From: Gigaspora rosea
Lineage: Eukaryota; Glomeromycota; Glomeromycetes; Diversisporales; Gigasporaceae
DNA: 64,000 nucleotides
Reading direction: 5' to 3'
Assembly: GCA_003550325.1 (NCBI GenBank)
Contig: QKWP01000240.1
Coordinates: forward strand, 299,588-363,587
Positions 1 to 12,599 of the stretch are shown here, in pieces (position 1 is the first letter of the stretch; the number at the start of each line of letters is the position of its first letter). Position numbers and translations under genes: made by a program. The notes under the pieces are model-generated. The model did not search any database and was not told where the DNA came from. It saw nothing but the letters and a program-made list of their open reading frames with translations.

Positions 1-1890
1 TTCCTGTACCATCTCCAGTTACAGGATAGGTAATCCTTTTGATTTTTTCCATTTGGATTACAATATCTAAGTAGTAAGATACCATGTCCTGAGCATCTAC
101 TAATCGGATGGCTTACCTTGCAATATTTTATTTTAAGTCTAAAATTGAAGAATTTAAATTAACATTTCCAAATTTTTCAGCATTTACGACTTGAGATTTT
201 AAAAATCCATATAAGCCCATAAACCCATACTTTCTGGATATAGAATCCTAAGGACAGCCCTGTCGGGCAAGAATTTATTTTTAAACATAGGCCTGGTCCC
301 TTGAAATTAGATAATTACTGGTTCTTTATTCCTTTAAATATTAAACATTCTTTAGCAACCCAATTTGTAAAAGGTGTTGAATTGAAAAGTTTATATAGTT
401 GGAAATTCAATTACACAAGCGTTCTCATGCCTCTAATTAGTCAAGAACATTTACTTTAAACTATACTTATTGGTATTGTTATGTTCATGGATACGTCCTA
501 ATTGGACTATTTACACTATTTGGTATATTGTTTGAAAATAAAGTATTACCCTTCATTGAAATATCTGATATTAATATCCAATATGATATTTTAAATGACA
601 CATTAAATAAAGCAAACATTCAACCCATTTTTGGAAGCTAGGAACAACACAATTAGAATGAAATCACCTATGAGGTGACCCATCCTTTCACCCAAGAAAA
701 ATTGATGAAATAATGCAACTTGCTCCTACTTTCAACTTAACACAAACCCAAATCGTCCTTCAGGACATCTTGAATCATGACCACAACATTCCACAAAACC
801 TGACTTTTATAACTGACAAAAATAAGCTTCACATCAATTTTGATGATAATGGCGAATATATTATTTATCCAGTCAAATGGTTTCCTGAAAGGCTAAACTG
901 GGATGTTGAAGCTACAATTGAATATCTTGAGACGATTCAAGACAAAAAGTATTTAAATCAAGATCAGTTAGAAGCACAAATTGGTTTACTCATTGCCCTT
1001 TATAAACATTCAAAACTTACAGTCATATATTCTACAAAAGAAATCACCTCACCAGAACAAACTTTGAAATTATTAAAAGAACATAAGCTTAGTGGACACT
1101 ATGGGATTATTGGATGAAAGTGAGCTAATCCAAGTAATGCTTGATGCCCTATAGCATTATCTAGAAAATCAGAAAGAAGAACTACTTAACACTCCATTAC
1201 CCTACCGGTATTCAACCTTGAATCAGACTTATGGTCTTGGTATCCAAATTTGTAGATTTATGTCAAGAAACACTGTATAAACTTTTATCCCTAGTCCCAG
1301 AAAAGGTTGCAACTATAATAAACACCTTCATCACTTGATTGAAAAACCTTAATTTAAAATTATTAACATTTTCCTATGAAGTAGTTACCAAGATAGGTGT
1401 ACTATTGCGAGCATTATACACATTTAGTAAATCTGCATAGAGCGAGCTCTTTTCCATTTTTTCACAATTTATTGATAATGCTTAGAGTGATCAGATAGAC
1501 ATCAAGAGAATAAAAGCAGTTTGGGGTATAACTAGTCTCTTCTACATTCCATATCTTAGCAAACGTAGAAGAACTATTGATTCTTTAGTTGCTATGCAAG
1601 AATCTGAAATGACTGATCCAATTGAATATTATGGTAACCATGTAAAATATTTAGAGACCTTATATAAAGATATTCAATCAATAATTGAGAAGACTCAAGA
1701 AGAAAGAAGAGCCCGAAATACATGGAAGTGTGCCAAATGGATGAAATTGCTTTTCTCCAATCGACCTATAGAAAACCTTTTACGAACAACCTTTATTACA
1801 TATACAGTAATTGTGAAGCTAATAGATGATAACTTTTTTCTAGTTCTTACCCAAATTGGAACTTACATAGTTTGTTCTTAAAGGGGAGAG
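1..1890 (+). pseudogene. Decayed internal 3' region of an LTR retrotransposon
   Basis: This stretch lies immediately upstream of a polypurine tract and a 3' LTR, so it is read as the 3' internal part of an LTR element whose 5' end is outside the window. Two open stretches remain. The first, 713-1117 (134 aa), has no recognised motif. The second runs from about 1200 to 1881 in frame 1 with stops near 1219, 1336, 1438 and 1486, and ends in a 95-aa open segment (1594-1881) with a hydrophobic C-terminus. No reverse transcriptase, integrase or protease motif was recognised. The polypeptides could be an extra 3' ORF or the degraded end of pol. The retroelement assignment is moderately sure; the function of the ORFs is unknown. 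Confidence 0.5.
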
Positions 1891-1892
1891 AA

Positions 1893-2305
1893 TTGTTATA
1901 GAATAGGTTTTAGTTAATTTTGGTAGAAATTAGTTGAGAAATTAGAACTTAATAAGGAAAATTTGTAATAACTATATTTAGTAATAGTGATATGTAGAAT
2001 TGATGTGCAATGATGCTCAATGACGCTTAGTAACACTTAACAATGCTTAGTGATGCTTAACGATGCTTAGTGATGCTTAACAACGCTTAGTAATACTTAG
2101 TGACGCTTAATAACACTTAATGACGCTTAGTGACACTTAGCTTAATAGATATATAAACTCTCCTTATTTCTCTTAGTTTAGAATAGATTCAGACATTGTA
2201 TTTTATACTTACCTTTATAATTATTATCCTCATCGCTTATTATTAATAGACTCTTGGATTTCTAAGGAACAGACATTTTGGAATAGCCCTCTTATTAAAT
2301 TAACA
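1893..2305 (+). mobile_element. 3' LTR of a retrotransposon
   Basis: A purine-only tract (aaaggggagagaa, about 1880-1892) is followed at once by TGTTATAG, the usual arrangement of polypurine tract and LTR start. The LTR holds a 13-unit 10-bp array in the putative U3 and a TATA-like box (atatataaactc, about 2149-2160). The 3' boundary is uncertain: AACA at 2302-2305 and AACA at 2268-2271 are both possible ends. The partner LTR is not in the window, so no target duplication can be checked. Confidence 0.5.
2012..2141. repeat. 13-unit 10-bp minisatellite in LTR U3
   Basis: Thirteen consecutive units of exactly 10 bp, variants of gatgcttaac and gacgcttagt, run without a length change. The array ends just upstream of the TATA-like box of the LTR. 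Substitutions are mostly transitions (C/T, A/G). The position suggests an upstream regulatory array, which is an inference. Confidence 0.85.
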
Positions 2306-2540
2306 AATTGTCTATTATCTCTTGTTGTATTCTTACCAAACTGCCTTAGAGAAGTATATAGTTTCTTACAGATATAAAGGAAACTATACCCCTCTTTCAC
2401 ACCGCTTTACACCCAAAGTAAAGGATCTCAGGAGCCATGTGATTGTAACTTTATCGGTTAAAGAAGGTTTCCAATACTGTAACATTATCATTATAATTAC
2501 AAAAATTAGCTTTACAACAGCTTTTACAACTTTAAATTAA

Positions 2541-5265
2541 GTATAAAAAAGAGTTACTTAATAAAAAATACTTTATATATAAGCAAGTCCCATTCTGCAC
2601 TATAGAAAAAATATATAAATTTCTGATTTCATTTATTATAAGGTTTATCATTTTTTGTTCCCTTTAAAAATGATTTACTACTTAAATATTTAAAATAAAA
2701 ATTAGTCTACTTTTTGTTGTAATAAATATAGTAAATAAATTTGTTGTACATAATTTCAAGAAAGATAAATTGTAATATCTAATAAATTAGATTTTTTAAA
2801 ATTACAAATTATTAATTCCAAAATTTTAAATATCTTTATATACTATTTGAATTTGTTATCTAATAATTTTTAAAAATAAATTAATTAATATGATTTAATA
2901 AAATTAAAAAATATATTTATTTATAATATTTTTATTTTTTATATATTATTCAATATATTTGTACTATTCTAATATTTTGTTTTTTTTATTGGCCAGTAAA
3001 TATATTAAATTTTATATCTTTATATTTTAAATACAACTTACTATGCAGAATTAATTTTTAATATATAGTAACTAAATTTTGCAATAATCAAATCTGTTTT
3101 CTGACCTATACGGGCATGATCATCATTAGGATCTTGGTCAACTCTGCATTTTTCTTGACTTGCAACTAATTGTCGCTTATACCTAAAATACAAAAAATAA
3201 AAATGTTAAAATAAAATTTAATAACACATGTTCTGAACCTTGAAGAATTACCAATATTTTTGAAACTTCTCTTAAGATTTGCTATAAATAAGCTTCTCTT
3301 GTTCTAACTCGGTTGGACCAATTGGTCCCGTCACTGATTTTGATCAATACTTATTCTAAAAGCAGGGGCAATGAAGTGAATCATAAGCTCCTCTTTATTT
3401 ATTGGGAGTTCTAAATGATTAAATATAGACTATTGTTTTTAATTGCTTTCAAATGTTGTATATATAAGAAAAATAAGTAATATTTGCTAATAAATATATA
3501 ATTAAACTAGTATTATTACAAAAATTTTGTTTAATAAAATTTTATGTTGATAGATAAGTAATTAATTTGAATTAAATGTATTTATATTAGAACTTGGAGT
3601 TCTACAGTTATAAGTAACTTCAAATTATTTTTTAATTGCTTTACCAATTTTTTTAAACTCTTGAATAGGAGTATTATTAAAGCAATTTCTATAGTATTGG
3701 TTTTCTATTATAATATTATAGTTATGTATTAAAAATTTGACAAAGCTTTAGTGACTTTATCAATAGTATTTTACAGAGCCTAAGTTCCAAAAATATCTAA
3801 TAATAAGTATACTATTTCCTTAATTAAACATAAAAAAATGAAAATATTCAAATATAATATTGATTTGTTTTAAAGTTAAAGGTAAGCCATATTGTTCTTT
3901 TGTTTTCTTTAGTAGTTTTCATTAATCGTATTAAAAATTGCTAAATTTTCAGAAATAGCTGAATGATGAGTATGCTATTTTCCCAATTAAACTCACAAAA
4001 ATGAGGATTTTCAAATAAAATATTAGTTTGTTCTAAAGTTAAAAATGTACTATATTGTCTTCAATGGTTTTAGTAACTTTATATAAAGCCAAAGTTCCAG
4101 AAATAGCTAAATGATAAGTATACTATTTTTCTAATTAAACCCACAAAAATGAGAATATTCAAATAAAACATTAGTTTGTTTTGATGTTAAAAAGTGAGCC
4201 ATATCATTCTTATATTATCTTTAGTAACTTCATCAATAGTATTATGCGAAGTCAAAGTTCCAGAAATAGCTAAACAATAAGTATGCCATTCCCCAATTAA
4301 CCCTACAAAAAATAAGAATATTTAAATAAAATATTGATTTGTTTTGAAGTTAAAGATGAGCCTTATTGTAATTAAGCAATCTTGAAATAAAAATATAGTA
4401 TTGTATAATAAATAATAAATAAAGAAGTTTTGAAAATATAAATATTTGATCTGTATAATGTTACTCAGAATATTACTTTTGGAAATGATTAATCTATACA
4501 AAATAATAGTATAAATTGTACTTTGTATAATCCCAAAAGGTTTTGTATAACACTAAAGTAATAGACAAAGGCAAAGAATTGCACAGAAGAAGAAATTAGA
4601 AACAAGAAAGAAAAGAACAAAAAAAGAAAAAAAGAAAATTTAAAAAAGAAAGAAAAAAAGAAAAAAAAAGAGAAGAAAAAAAATTTAAAGAAATAAAAAA
4701 AGTAATTACAACTAGAGAACAGTAAATATATATATAAAACAAAAAATTTTAAACTGATATAAAAGTTGAAAATTATAGTTACAAGGAGTTATAGGTCTTA
4801 TTGATATTGCCAAAACTGTAATATAGCAATCTTTAACTATAGACTTACTATCCTACTTGACTTAATATAAGAAAGGGTTTAGGAATGTGTATACACAAAA
4901 TAAAATTAAGAGACAAGAAAAAAATACTAAAATACAAGATAAAACTAAACTCAAACTGTAAAAGGTAAGAAGACAACAGATCACCTTATAAAATCATGTG
5001 ACAGCAGCTAAATTAACTTTTATAGGGTTAGGGTTTTTATAGGATTAGGGTTAAATACAGAAATAGAGTTAGAGTACGGGTGAAGAGAAAGGGTTATAGT
5101 AAAATTTATAAGTGATTTTGAAAAATGAATGTTTGTTTTGAACTTTCCTCGTGTTACGTTACATATTACTTAGAATTTGATTGGTCGAGGAACATATCCA
5201 AATAAATTCACTCATTACTTATTATATTCTTGCTTCTAAGTAATAAATGCCTTAAAGAATTTCAT
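2541..5265. other. AT-rich gene-poor stretch
   Basis: No intact gene is visible. A weak coding-like remnant on the minus strand (about 3085-3420) shows two short open blocks separated by an intron-like gap and broken by stops; its family was not recognised. A 165-bp degenerate tandem repeat lies at 3778-4372, followed by an A-rich block around 4600-4740 and telomere-like GGGTTAGGG motifs near 5026-5052. The rest is low-complexity A/T DNA. Confidence 0.5.
3778..4372. repeat. Four degenerate tandem copies of a ~165-bp unit
   Basis: The same block recurs starting near 3778, 3944, 4087 and 4252. Each copy contains, in order, a variant of gttccagaaatagctaaa, a variant of aagtatactatttt, a variant of aattaaacccacaaaaatga, and a variant of attagtttgtt. 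The spacing between copies is about 140-166 bp. Copies differ by many substitutions and small indels, so the array is old. It may derive from tandem exon-intron duplication, but no reading frame was found. Confidence 0.75.
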
Positions 5266-5267
5266 AA

Positions 5268-6035
5268 TCAACTGCTTTTTGAAAACTATAATTTTTGATT
5301 TTTGCTGCCATTCATTAGCTTTTTCTTGATTAGGCGATGTTCAATAACCATCGCAACCAAGTTTATATTGTTCATTGTAATCACCATTTTTAGCTAATCT
5401 CAAATACTATTCAAATGCTTTCTTTTCATCCTTATTAATACCTCTTCCATCATCATAGCAAGGTCCAAAATTATATTGCAGTTGACACTTTCAGCAGATT
5501 TCAAATACCATATGATGCATTTTTTTTTATCCTTGGCTGCGCCTATGCCATTTTTTTATAACAAAATCCAAGATTACATTGTCCTATTGAATATTCAAAC
5601 GCTTTCCTTCCTTCATAATAATCGTGCCTATACCGTTTTGACAGTACAATCGGAAATAATCCTGTCCATTGGAATTACCGCCTTAAGCAGATTTCAAATA
5701 TCATTTAAATGACTTTCTTTTCATCCTTGTCTGTGCCTATGCTATTTTGAAGCAGAATCCAATATTACATTATGCAACGGAATTGCCACCTTCAGCAGAT
5801 TTCAATACTATTCAAATGCCTTTTTTCATCCTTGTTTGTGCCTATGCCATTCCTGTGGCAAAATCCAAGATACATAGTGCAACGGAATTGACAACTCAAG
5901 CATATTTCAAATACCACAAAAATGCCTTTTTTCCTTCCTTGTCTGTACCTATGCCATTTTCATAACATCGTCTAGGATTAACTTGTCCATCAGAATCATC
6001 ACCTTCAGTAGATTTCAAATTAAAATAATATGACA
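5268..6035 (-). pseudogene. Sel1-repeat protein pseudogene
   Basis: The reverse strand encodes about six consecutive Sel1-like repeats. The recurring pattern is N-G-I-G-T-D-K-(D/E)-x-K-K-A-F-E-x-Y-L-K-S-A-E-G-G-N-S, with the conserved Gly and Ala positions of Sel1 helical hairpins. In-frame stops and small frameshifts occur in nearly every repeat (for example the Trp codon before Y-L-K-S-A is TAG in several units). No start codon, upstream domain or intact ORF was found. Sel1 proteins are helical adaptor scaffolds and the family is greatly expanded in Rhizophagus; this copy is dead. Its body parallels the Sel1 block on the opposite strand at 29461-30108. Confidence 0.85.
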
Positions 6036-6892
6036 TATTGGTTGGATCTAAACTAAGTTTATTTCGTAATATTTAAGAATAAAGTTAGGAATCATTATCG
6101 TTAATTACGAAAAAAAAAAGTATTTATAATATTACATTCGATTAGAATTTGGACACATGGTCGACCGGCTAATGCGTGTAAAGACTACATACATAGTTCA
6201 TTAATAGTAGGAGTACGAAATTCCGAAACATAAGGTTAAAATGAGAAATTTCCAAAATATTACGAAAAGTAGGCGGTTGGTCAACCGTTAGTAATTATGC
6301 AGGCGGAACTGTCCTAGTGAATCGTAAGATATATCAAGTTGCGGTTGCGGCAAAAACCCAAATGTCGAACGAATGAATCCCAAGTGCCACATGAATCCCA
6401 AGTACCGTATTAATTCAAAATACCATTATCAATAATTAAAATTTTGATAAATATCGGATATAAACTAAATAATAATACACGTATAGTTAGTATTTGCCAC
6501 TATCGAAATTAAATTATAATATCCATCAACTTTTTACTTGTCAATTCTTCGTTTTTCAGCAATTATCAGAACCGTTCCAAGAACAAAAAAAATTATTACA
6601 TTTCAAAAAATTAGATTATAATAATCAAAATAACACATTCGAAGAAGAAAATTTCTATCTATTCAGTCTAAAAAAAGATGTAGACTTAAACGAGGTCAAG
6701 TTTGGAATTATAACAAGTTACAAATATTATGACATTCGCATATACGCAAGTTATAACTAGTTAAAACTCAATTACAGTATGACCCATTCCAATGTTTCAA
6801 GTTCCGCTGCCGTTGCCAGCCACTTGGCTGATATTTTAGTCAGCTGGCTTAGACAGCCGTCATAAAATTTTGTGGCTTACAGCACTGTACAG
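6036..6892. other. Intergenic stretch with no supported gene
   Basis: A short ORF of 88 codons (6494-6760) is present but has no recognised motif and is asparagine/phenylalanine-rich as expected of AT-rich DNA, so it is not called. Small inverted motifs (ggcggttggtcaaccg near 6271-6286) were seen. The stretch ends at the terminal repeat of the element starting near 6895. Confidence 0.4.
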
Positions 6893-6894
6893 TA

Positions 6895-7656
6895 TAGTTG
6901 GTGGTAGAATTAATTTTACAAATTAATACGGTTACGGCATTGCCGTATTTTTTGCCGTAATTGCTGTGAGCCGTAATGCCGTAATGCCGTAAATCCGTAA
7001 TGCAGAAATACTATCTGCTATAATACCGTTTGTTAGAATGCTGCACTGCATTATGATTTCCTTTATAAATATACTATTAAATAGTTTTTCTGTCGACTTC
7101 ATTGATTTAGTATATGTAATGACTATGAAAAAAGGGGTTTGTAGGTCTAGACTTTATTTTGACTTAAACGTCGTGATTTATTTTTTTGGCCAATTAGACC
7201 AGTCTATAAGTCATTGTTTGAGAACGTCTTTAGCGAGCTAATTGATCGGAAATGACATCATTTGTTAACAGCATTTATGGCTTAGATAAGATGATACATG
7301 CTTACATACATACTTACGTGTTTTAAAATTTATTATAACTATTGTATTCTGCTGCAGAGTACAACTTTTATGCTTACCGATCAATTAATGTAAATGAAAC
7401 GTTTGCATGGCAAATAACAAAATATTCATCAGTCTCCGGTTTGGAGTGACTGAGTGTCACGTAGTTACTTAATTATAACATTATAACATTACAATATTGT
7501 GTTATTGCGGCATTACGGCATTACGACGTTACGACGTTACGGCATTACGCCATTACGGCATATAATTTTTACGGCAATTAGATGCTATGCCGTAATCAAT
7601 TCTATCACTGGTAAAATGCCGTAATTGCCGTAATTCAGTAATTCTAACACCAACTA
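6895..7656. mobile_element. Non-autonomous TIR element with GCCGTAAT arrays
   Basis: The ends are inverted repeats: tatagttggtggtagaatta at 6893-6912 and its reverse complement with one mismatch at 7639-7658. Immediately inside each end is a dense array of GCCGTAAT-type octamers, in one orientation on the left (about 6927-7012) and the opposite orientation on the right (about 7501-7633). The centre has no convincing ORF. The two ends are flanked by TA; no 8-bp duplication was found, so the superfamily is unresolved (Tc1/mariner-like by TA, or a hAT-like relative by end sequence). Confidence 0.75.
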
Positions 7657-7759
7657 TATATACACGTATAATGTACATACAATATTGTATCAAGTTTATT
7701 TTTGCAATTTGATTTGTTCTTATAGAAATTTGGACAGACTGATGCTTAACATACACATA

Positions 7760-9643
7760 TCCACCGATTTGATTTTTTTTTTGTTTTGACGCGCCCCAAA
7801 ATAATAGTTACACAATATGCAGGGTGAGTCAGTTAGTTGACGCACTGTTTATACCAATAAAATTTCGAACATGTGATACAGTTAAACCTACTGTACTATA
7901 AATATGCCGAATACAGTATTTTAGATCTTTTTTTTTTATGATATAACGTTTCAGTTTTTCTCTTTTCGGGTTTATTTCTGAAGATCAAGAAAGCACTTCG
8001 ACCTGGAAACGACCATCATAGTCTTGAAGATCATGAAAGCGCTTCAGCCTGGAATGGCTCAAAGATCAAGAAAGAGCTTCAACTTGGTTCGTTCTTTTAA
8101 TAAATGTGTTGAACCTGCCTTTGGAATTAACTTTGGCATAGGTGTGTAAGTTTTATTTTGTATATATAGGTTCGGGTTTTAACATGTTCACTAAAGCTTT
8201 TTATTATTTTTAGGTTTGTTTTTGAATTAGATTCTTATATTCAGGCTAGATCTTGGATAGGGGCCGTTTTTTTTTTTGATCTGTTGTTATATATAAATAC
8301 GATTAACTAATGCTTTTGCTTCAATTTTTTATATTCTAGCATCCACTTTGGACATGAGGAAAGGTGGAAGTGTTATAGTTCTTGGTAGATGCCTAGGATC
8401 GGGGATTGCAACGAATACCTTTTGGAGTTAGCCATAATTGATGCTGGTTACGAACAGATATTGCCTGTAATCATGATAATTGGAGGATAGAGTTAGATTA
8501 GAGGTTGGTTGGGCTAGAGGTTGTAGATGCTCACGATCAAATTTTATATAAAATCTAATACCAGATGTATTAAAAGATTTTTTTTTATTAAAAATAAATA
8601 AATCGATAAATAAATAAATATAGTAAATAAAATAAAAAAATCTTGTGTAGAGGTTTAGGATTGTACCTGTACAATATCTATTAATGGGTCGTAGCTAGGG
8701 CAGAGACACAAAATTTATGCGATAAGAATTTGTAAGTTATGCAAGTGATATATAAAATATGCGATTTGCTTGTGATTAAATAAATAAATAAATAAAATCC
8801 AATTTTTATTATAAGAAAAAAACTATTTTTTTTAAATACTTGTGCTCAACTAATAAAATACTAAACTGTTTACGATTTATTTATAACTTTTTAAATACGC
8901 TCAACTATAAAATATCATAATTATATAATTAAACCCGATTTTTAAAGTAATATATCAGATATTGAAATAAAAAAGAATTATTATTAACAAAATCTACACG
9001 TAAGTTTGCTCCTCTATAGAAATCATTAAATTCAAGCACTTCTAACTACCATGCTAAGCCCGGAATCAAACTACTATACTACGTCCAGTTCTAACTACTG
9101 CACTATATCCAGATGTGTTCTGTTTTAACTAATATACTAGTTCTGTTCTAATAAAATGCTGTAGCATGTTCGTGACTACCGTGTTATGTTCATTCAAACT
9201 ATCGTCCTAAAAAAATTATATACAGTATATATAGTTAAACACCATGATATCGTTTGTTATTACTTTATACAAGCAAGACACTTCAAATAGACGTGAATAC
9301 TAATTAAAACGTGACAAACCTGACCAAATCTAAATTTTGCAATGATTTCGAGTTAAAGTAATCATAGTTAACATTTTAAACTTTTAAAAAGTATTATAAT
9401 AAAAATGCATAAATTCTATATACTAAGCTAGCCTTAAAGATTAGATTTTGGCTATATAGTACATACCTATAGTTTGAAGGATTGGTTGAACCCACGAACG
9501 ATTGGTTGGACGTAAAAAGTATATAATAAAATGATGTGCGTCAGTTAATTTGACCTGTGTTGTTTTGATCAGATTGTATCAAAATTGGGGTGCGTTTTTT
9601 AAAATTATATTAAAATTATAACCCTAAAAATCAAATTGGTGGA
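7760..9643. mobile_element. 1.9-kb TA-flanked TIR element
   Basis: Left end tccaccgatttgattttt (from 7760) and right end aaatcaaattggtgga (to 9643) are inverted repeats, each bordered by TA (7758-7759 and 9644-9645). Subterminal similarity continues (gacgcgccccaaaa on the left against ttggggtgcgtttt on the right, then tcagttagttgacgca against tgcgtcagttaattt). The interior holds a triplicated ~40-bp block at 7980-8090, two intron-like segments at about 8146-8340, and A/T-rich filler. No transposase ORF was seen, so it is probably non-autonomous and may have captured a host transcript piece. Confidence 0.65.
7980..8090. repeat. Three copies of a ~40-bp block
   Basis: Three adjacent copies begin near 7980, 8024 and 8062, each a variant of agatcaagaaagcacttc followed by a variant of gacctgg. 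They sit inside the TIR element at 7760-9643. No reading frame explains them. Confidence 0.7.
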
Positions 9644-11880
9644 TATGAGTCACCTGTTTCATGACCTCCTGTTATCAATCATTATCTATGTAGATAATAT
9701 AAGACGATCACAACTCATTCACTCACCCTATAACGAAGTCTTCGAGTTGAGAAAAAAAAATTCATTATAGCCTATGTTGAGAAGATCTTCACTATTGATC
9801 TTACCATTATTTAACTTGTGAGTATATTTTAGAATTCCACAATCTTTTATAACTTTGTTCTAATTACTGTGTTAATTAGTGCAGATTCATTTATAAATAC
9901 ATTTACAGCAGAAGCTTCTATATGGGGTGAGTCAATAGAAATCAAGTAAATTTTTTATAATAAAGATTTTTTATAACTTTAACAAGAATAACTTAACAGA
10001 AACTCAACCAAATTTAATAAAAATTTTTTTCAAGTAATTTTTACAAACTTATATAATCAATTTAAAAAAATTTTTATCAAATTTGGTTAAGTTTTTGTTA
10101 AGTTATATTTATTTAAAATTTTTTAAAAAAATATTAAAAAATATTTGCTTGATTTCTATTGGCTCAACCCCACATAACGAACCTCTTTATAATGAACACT
10201 GGACATAACAAGCTATAAAATTTTAATTTGCGTTGGTTTGGGAAATGTATATTTGTATATTCTATGGTTCAATGCCGATTGTACAATTTATATTCAATTT
10301 TATAGTTCATTTTAAATCTGTTTGCGATTATATTCAGTAATAAAGTTTATCTTTTAGACAAATGATAGTTGTTTGTTTCTTAATAAAACAATAAAAACAA
10401 TTAAGAAAGCTTACCTTCTCAAAAAAAACTTAATATTTAAAAAAAAAATAATAATAAAAGGGATCAAGAAAAAATTTTGAAAATAATTCAAATTTTTATA
10501 ATATTTTATAATCGGACCTATAGTATTAAAAAAAATCTTTTATAAGATCATTTTTTATTAGAAACAAATCATCTATAAATTTAAACCATTATCTGTTATG
10601 TGGATCTATATAGATTGGAATATTCTTTATGTTGAAATAGAATCTCACCACATTTGGAATTCACCTAAATGGATTCTAAAATATACTTAAGTTAGTATTA
10701 AATTACACAAAATAAAGCAAACATCGGTACTATTTTTATCATGCAATTCCAAAGCTCTTTTCTAAGGTTTATCAGTAAATTATATATTATTATAATAATG
10801 TATTTAAAAATAACAAGTAAAAGATAAATAATTTCATAAGGTAATCTTTAAATATAAATGAGGCCAGTTTTTAGCACCAGATGACAGACCAGAAGTTTGA
10901 ACAACTCTCCATTTATAGTGCTTAATGTGTCCAAGAAATCGTTTATGTTTGAAGATTTATCATTAATACAGTAGTTATTATTTTCCTCTTTATTATCGGG
11001 AAGTTAAGATTTTGGCGATATTTTTCTAAAGTATATCGGTATCAATATATAAATTATATATCTGTAAAGTAAAACTTAAATATTTGCACTACATGTTACA
11101 AATAACGATAACGACAATACAGTCTAAGTATCACGTGTTATCATATTTCAGAGAAACTTGAACAAGTCTTAGTTAACTACTAAACCATCCTAAGTACAAC
11201 ATTACCTTACTCAATTAATCCAACAAATGTCACAGAGGAATTTTTAATATAAATTTTTATTACTCAGCTGATCAATAATATTGTAGAGTTGAAATATAAT
11301 CGTTAGGATCAGTTGTAGTTCAGCCAGAATTAAAATCAGTATGCTATTGGTATTAATTGGAAATTGTATAAGGAGAAAGCGAACTATACCATTCACGTGC
11401 TGCACATAGCAGGGCTATAGTAAATCTTCGATCTCTGACTCATATCGATATAAAAAAAGCGTAATTTATCTATTAAATTCTTTATTGTTTAAATAATTTC
11501 TGAAAACTAATTTTTATTTTCATACGGAAATTTTTCTTAATTATTTATATAACATTTAACATTACTTTTATTGTCATAAAAAAAAAATTAGCTGACTCTT
11601 TCTATAATGAATTGATGATTCAGAAAGTAAAAGAAACTATTCATTATCGAAAATTACCATGTTTTATTAAAATCTCATGATGTTTCTTGTACAAAGAACT
11701 ATAAATTATATAATTTAAAAATAAAGTTCTTTATATTCGGAGTTTGTTATAAAAAAGTTTATTGAATAAATTATTAATTTTTTAAATAGGTTCCAAAAAA
11801 AAATTTCATTAAATAAAATATAAGTCTGTAAGTATTTTTTAAATAAAAATTTTGTTAAATGAAACATTAATAAATATTTA
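9644..11880. other. AT-rich intergenic stretch
   Basis: Apart from one small inverted-repeat element (9923-10174), no gene or RNA could be supported. A possible coding-like remnant on the minus strand near 10860-10970 is too short to assign. The remainder is low-complexity A/T sequence. Confidence 0.4.
9923..10174. mobile_element. MITE, copy 1 (tggggtgagtcaatagaaat ends)
   Basis: The left end tggggtgagtcaatagaaat and the right end atttctattggctcaacccc form long terminal inverted repeats that continue imperfectly through most of the ~250-bp element, making it a near-palindrome. TA lies at both borders. A second copy of the same family is at 14525-14773. No coding capacity. Confidence 0.8.
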
Positions 11881-11997
11881 TGTCAGGGTGAAACCCGCGC
11901 AGCTAGCTAGTAAAACCCGCTTTGATCATAGGGTTTGGGTGAAATCAGCGTTAGCATAATGTGTTTTATATGTTAACGCGGATTTCACCCTGTCGTA
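11881..11997. mobile_element. ~115-bp palindromic mini-element
   Basis: Ends are tgtcagggtgaaacccgcg on the left and cgcggatttcaccctgtcg on the right, an inverted repeat of about 17 of 19 positions. A second internal hairpin pairs gggtgaaatcagcgttagca (11936-11955) with the right half. Borders are A/T-rich and no clear duplication was found. It is probably a small foldback transposon. Confidence 0.65.
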
Positions 11998-12059
11998 ATA
12001 TTTTTACAGTAAAGTTAATAAAAATTTTATTTGTATTCTAGTCTGAATGTTGTATAACG

Positions 12060-12288
12060 GGCGGATTTATTTCTGATCAACAAAAATGTGATTATTGTAA
12101 AAATTAACGTTGGTTGATTTATTAAATACAATAGTAAATATTTAGGGCTTTGTAAAAATAGAACTAAACCTTTTTTTCTAAATATATGACAGTTGGAAAT
12201 TTCATATTTATATTCGACAAGACTTTAGTTTCAGGGATCCCGCAACAGTTTTTTGGGATCCTGAAAGCATAAAAACTTATTAGTGAAG
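12060..12288 (+). promoter_or_regulatory. Upstream region shared with the 29.1-kb locus
   Basis: Blocks here recur in the same order upstream of the related gene at 29146: a gggcggattt block, then a gtgattattgt block, then a catatttatattcgaca-like block, then gctt/gacttta. The order and spacing (about 230 bp to the start codon) match the 28945-29145 region. Conserved upstream sequence in two decayed paralogues implies either a shared promoter or duplication of a longer unit. Confidence 0.55.
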
Positions 12289-12596
12289 ATGCCAAAGCAA
12301 TCACAACATATAAATACGGGACTCTGTGCAGTATGTGGCAAGGACACCTTAGAGAAAAGTTTCGTAAGCTAACACCAAAACTCTTACTTAAAGCTAAACA
12401 AAACCATGCTGCTCAGAATTTAAAAGCTGAACTTGGTTTGTACGATCAATTTTGTTATAAACATTATACTGAGTTGGTTGTATTTGATAGAAATTTAAGC
12501 ACTAATAAAAACAAGAATATAGACAACATAAAAACAAGTGGCTATGTGCAAAGATCTTTAAACAAGTACAAGAATAGTTTTGGTATTGTGGTATGA
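12289..12596 (+). pseudogene. Zinc-domain first exon, frameshifted paralogue
   Basis: ATG at 12289 opens a short frame with C-A-V-C-G. A one-base frameshift near 12340 is needed to continue into the open frame 12333-12596, which carries E-K-F-R-K-L-T-P, then L-K-A-E-L-G-L-Y-D-Q-F-C-Y-K-H-Y-T-E-L. The joined pattern CxxC...C-x3-H-Y-x-E-L resembles a small zinc-binding domain and is clearly paralogous to 29146-29460. The following gtatgaat could be a splice donor. The frame may be broken by mutation or by a sequencing error. Function is unknown; in this organism group such exons often begin repetitive, transposon-like genes (inference). Confidence 0.6.
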
Positions 12597-12599
12597 ATT

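Noticed and set aside
713..1117. 134-codon ORF as an independent gene
   Set aside because: It lies in the decayed internal part of an LTR element and has no recognised motif; reported only as part of the retroelement.
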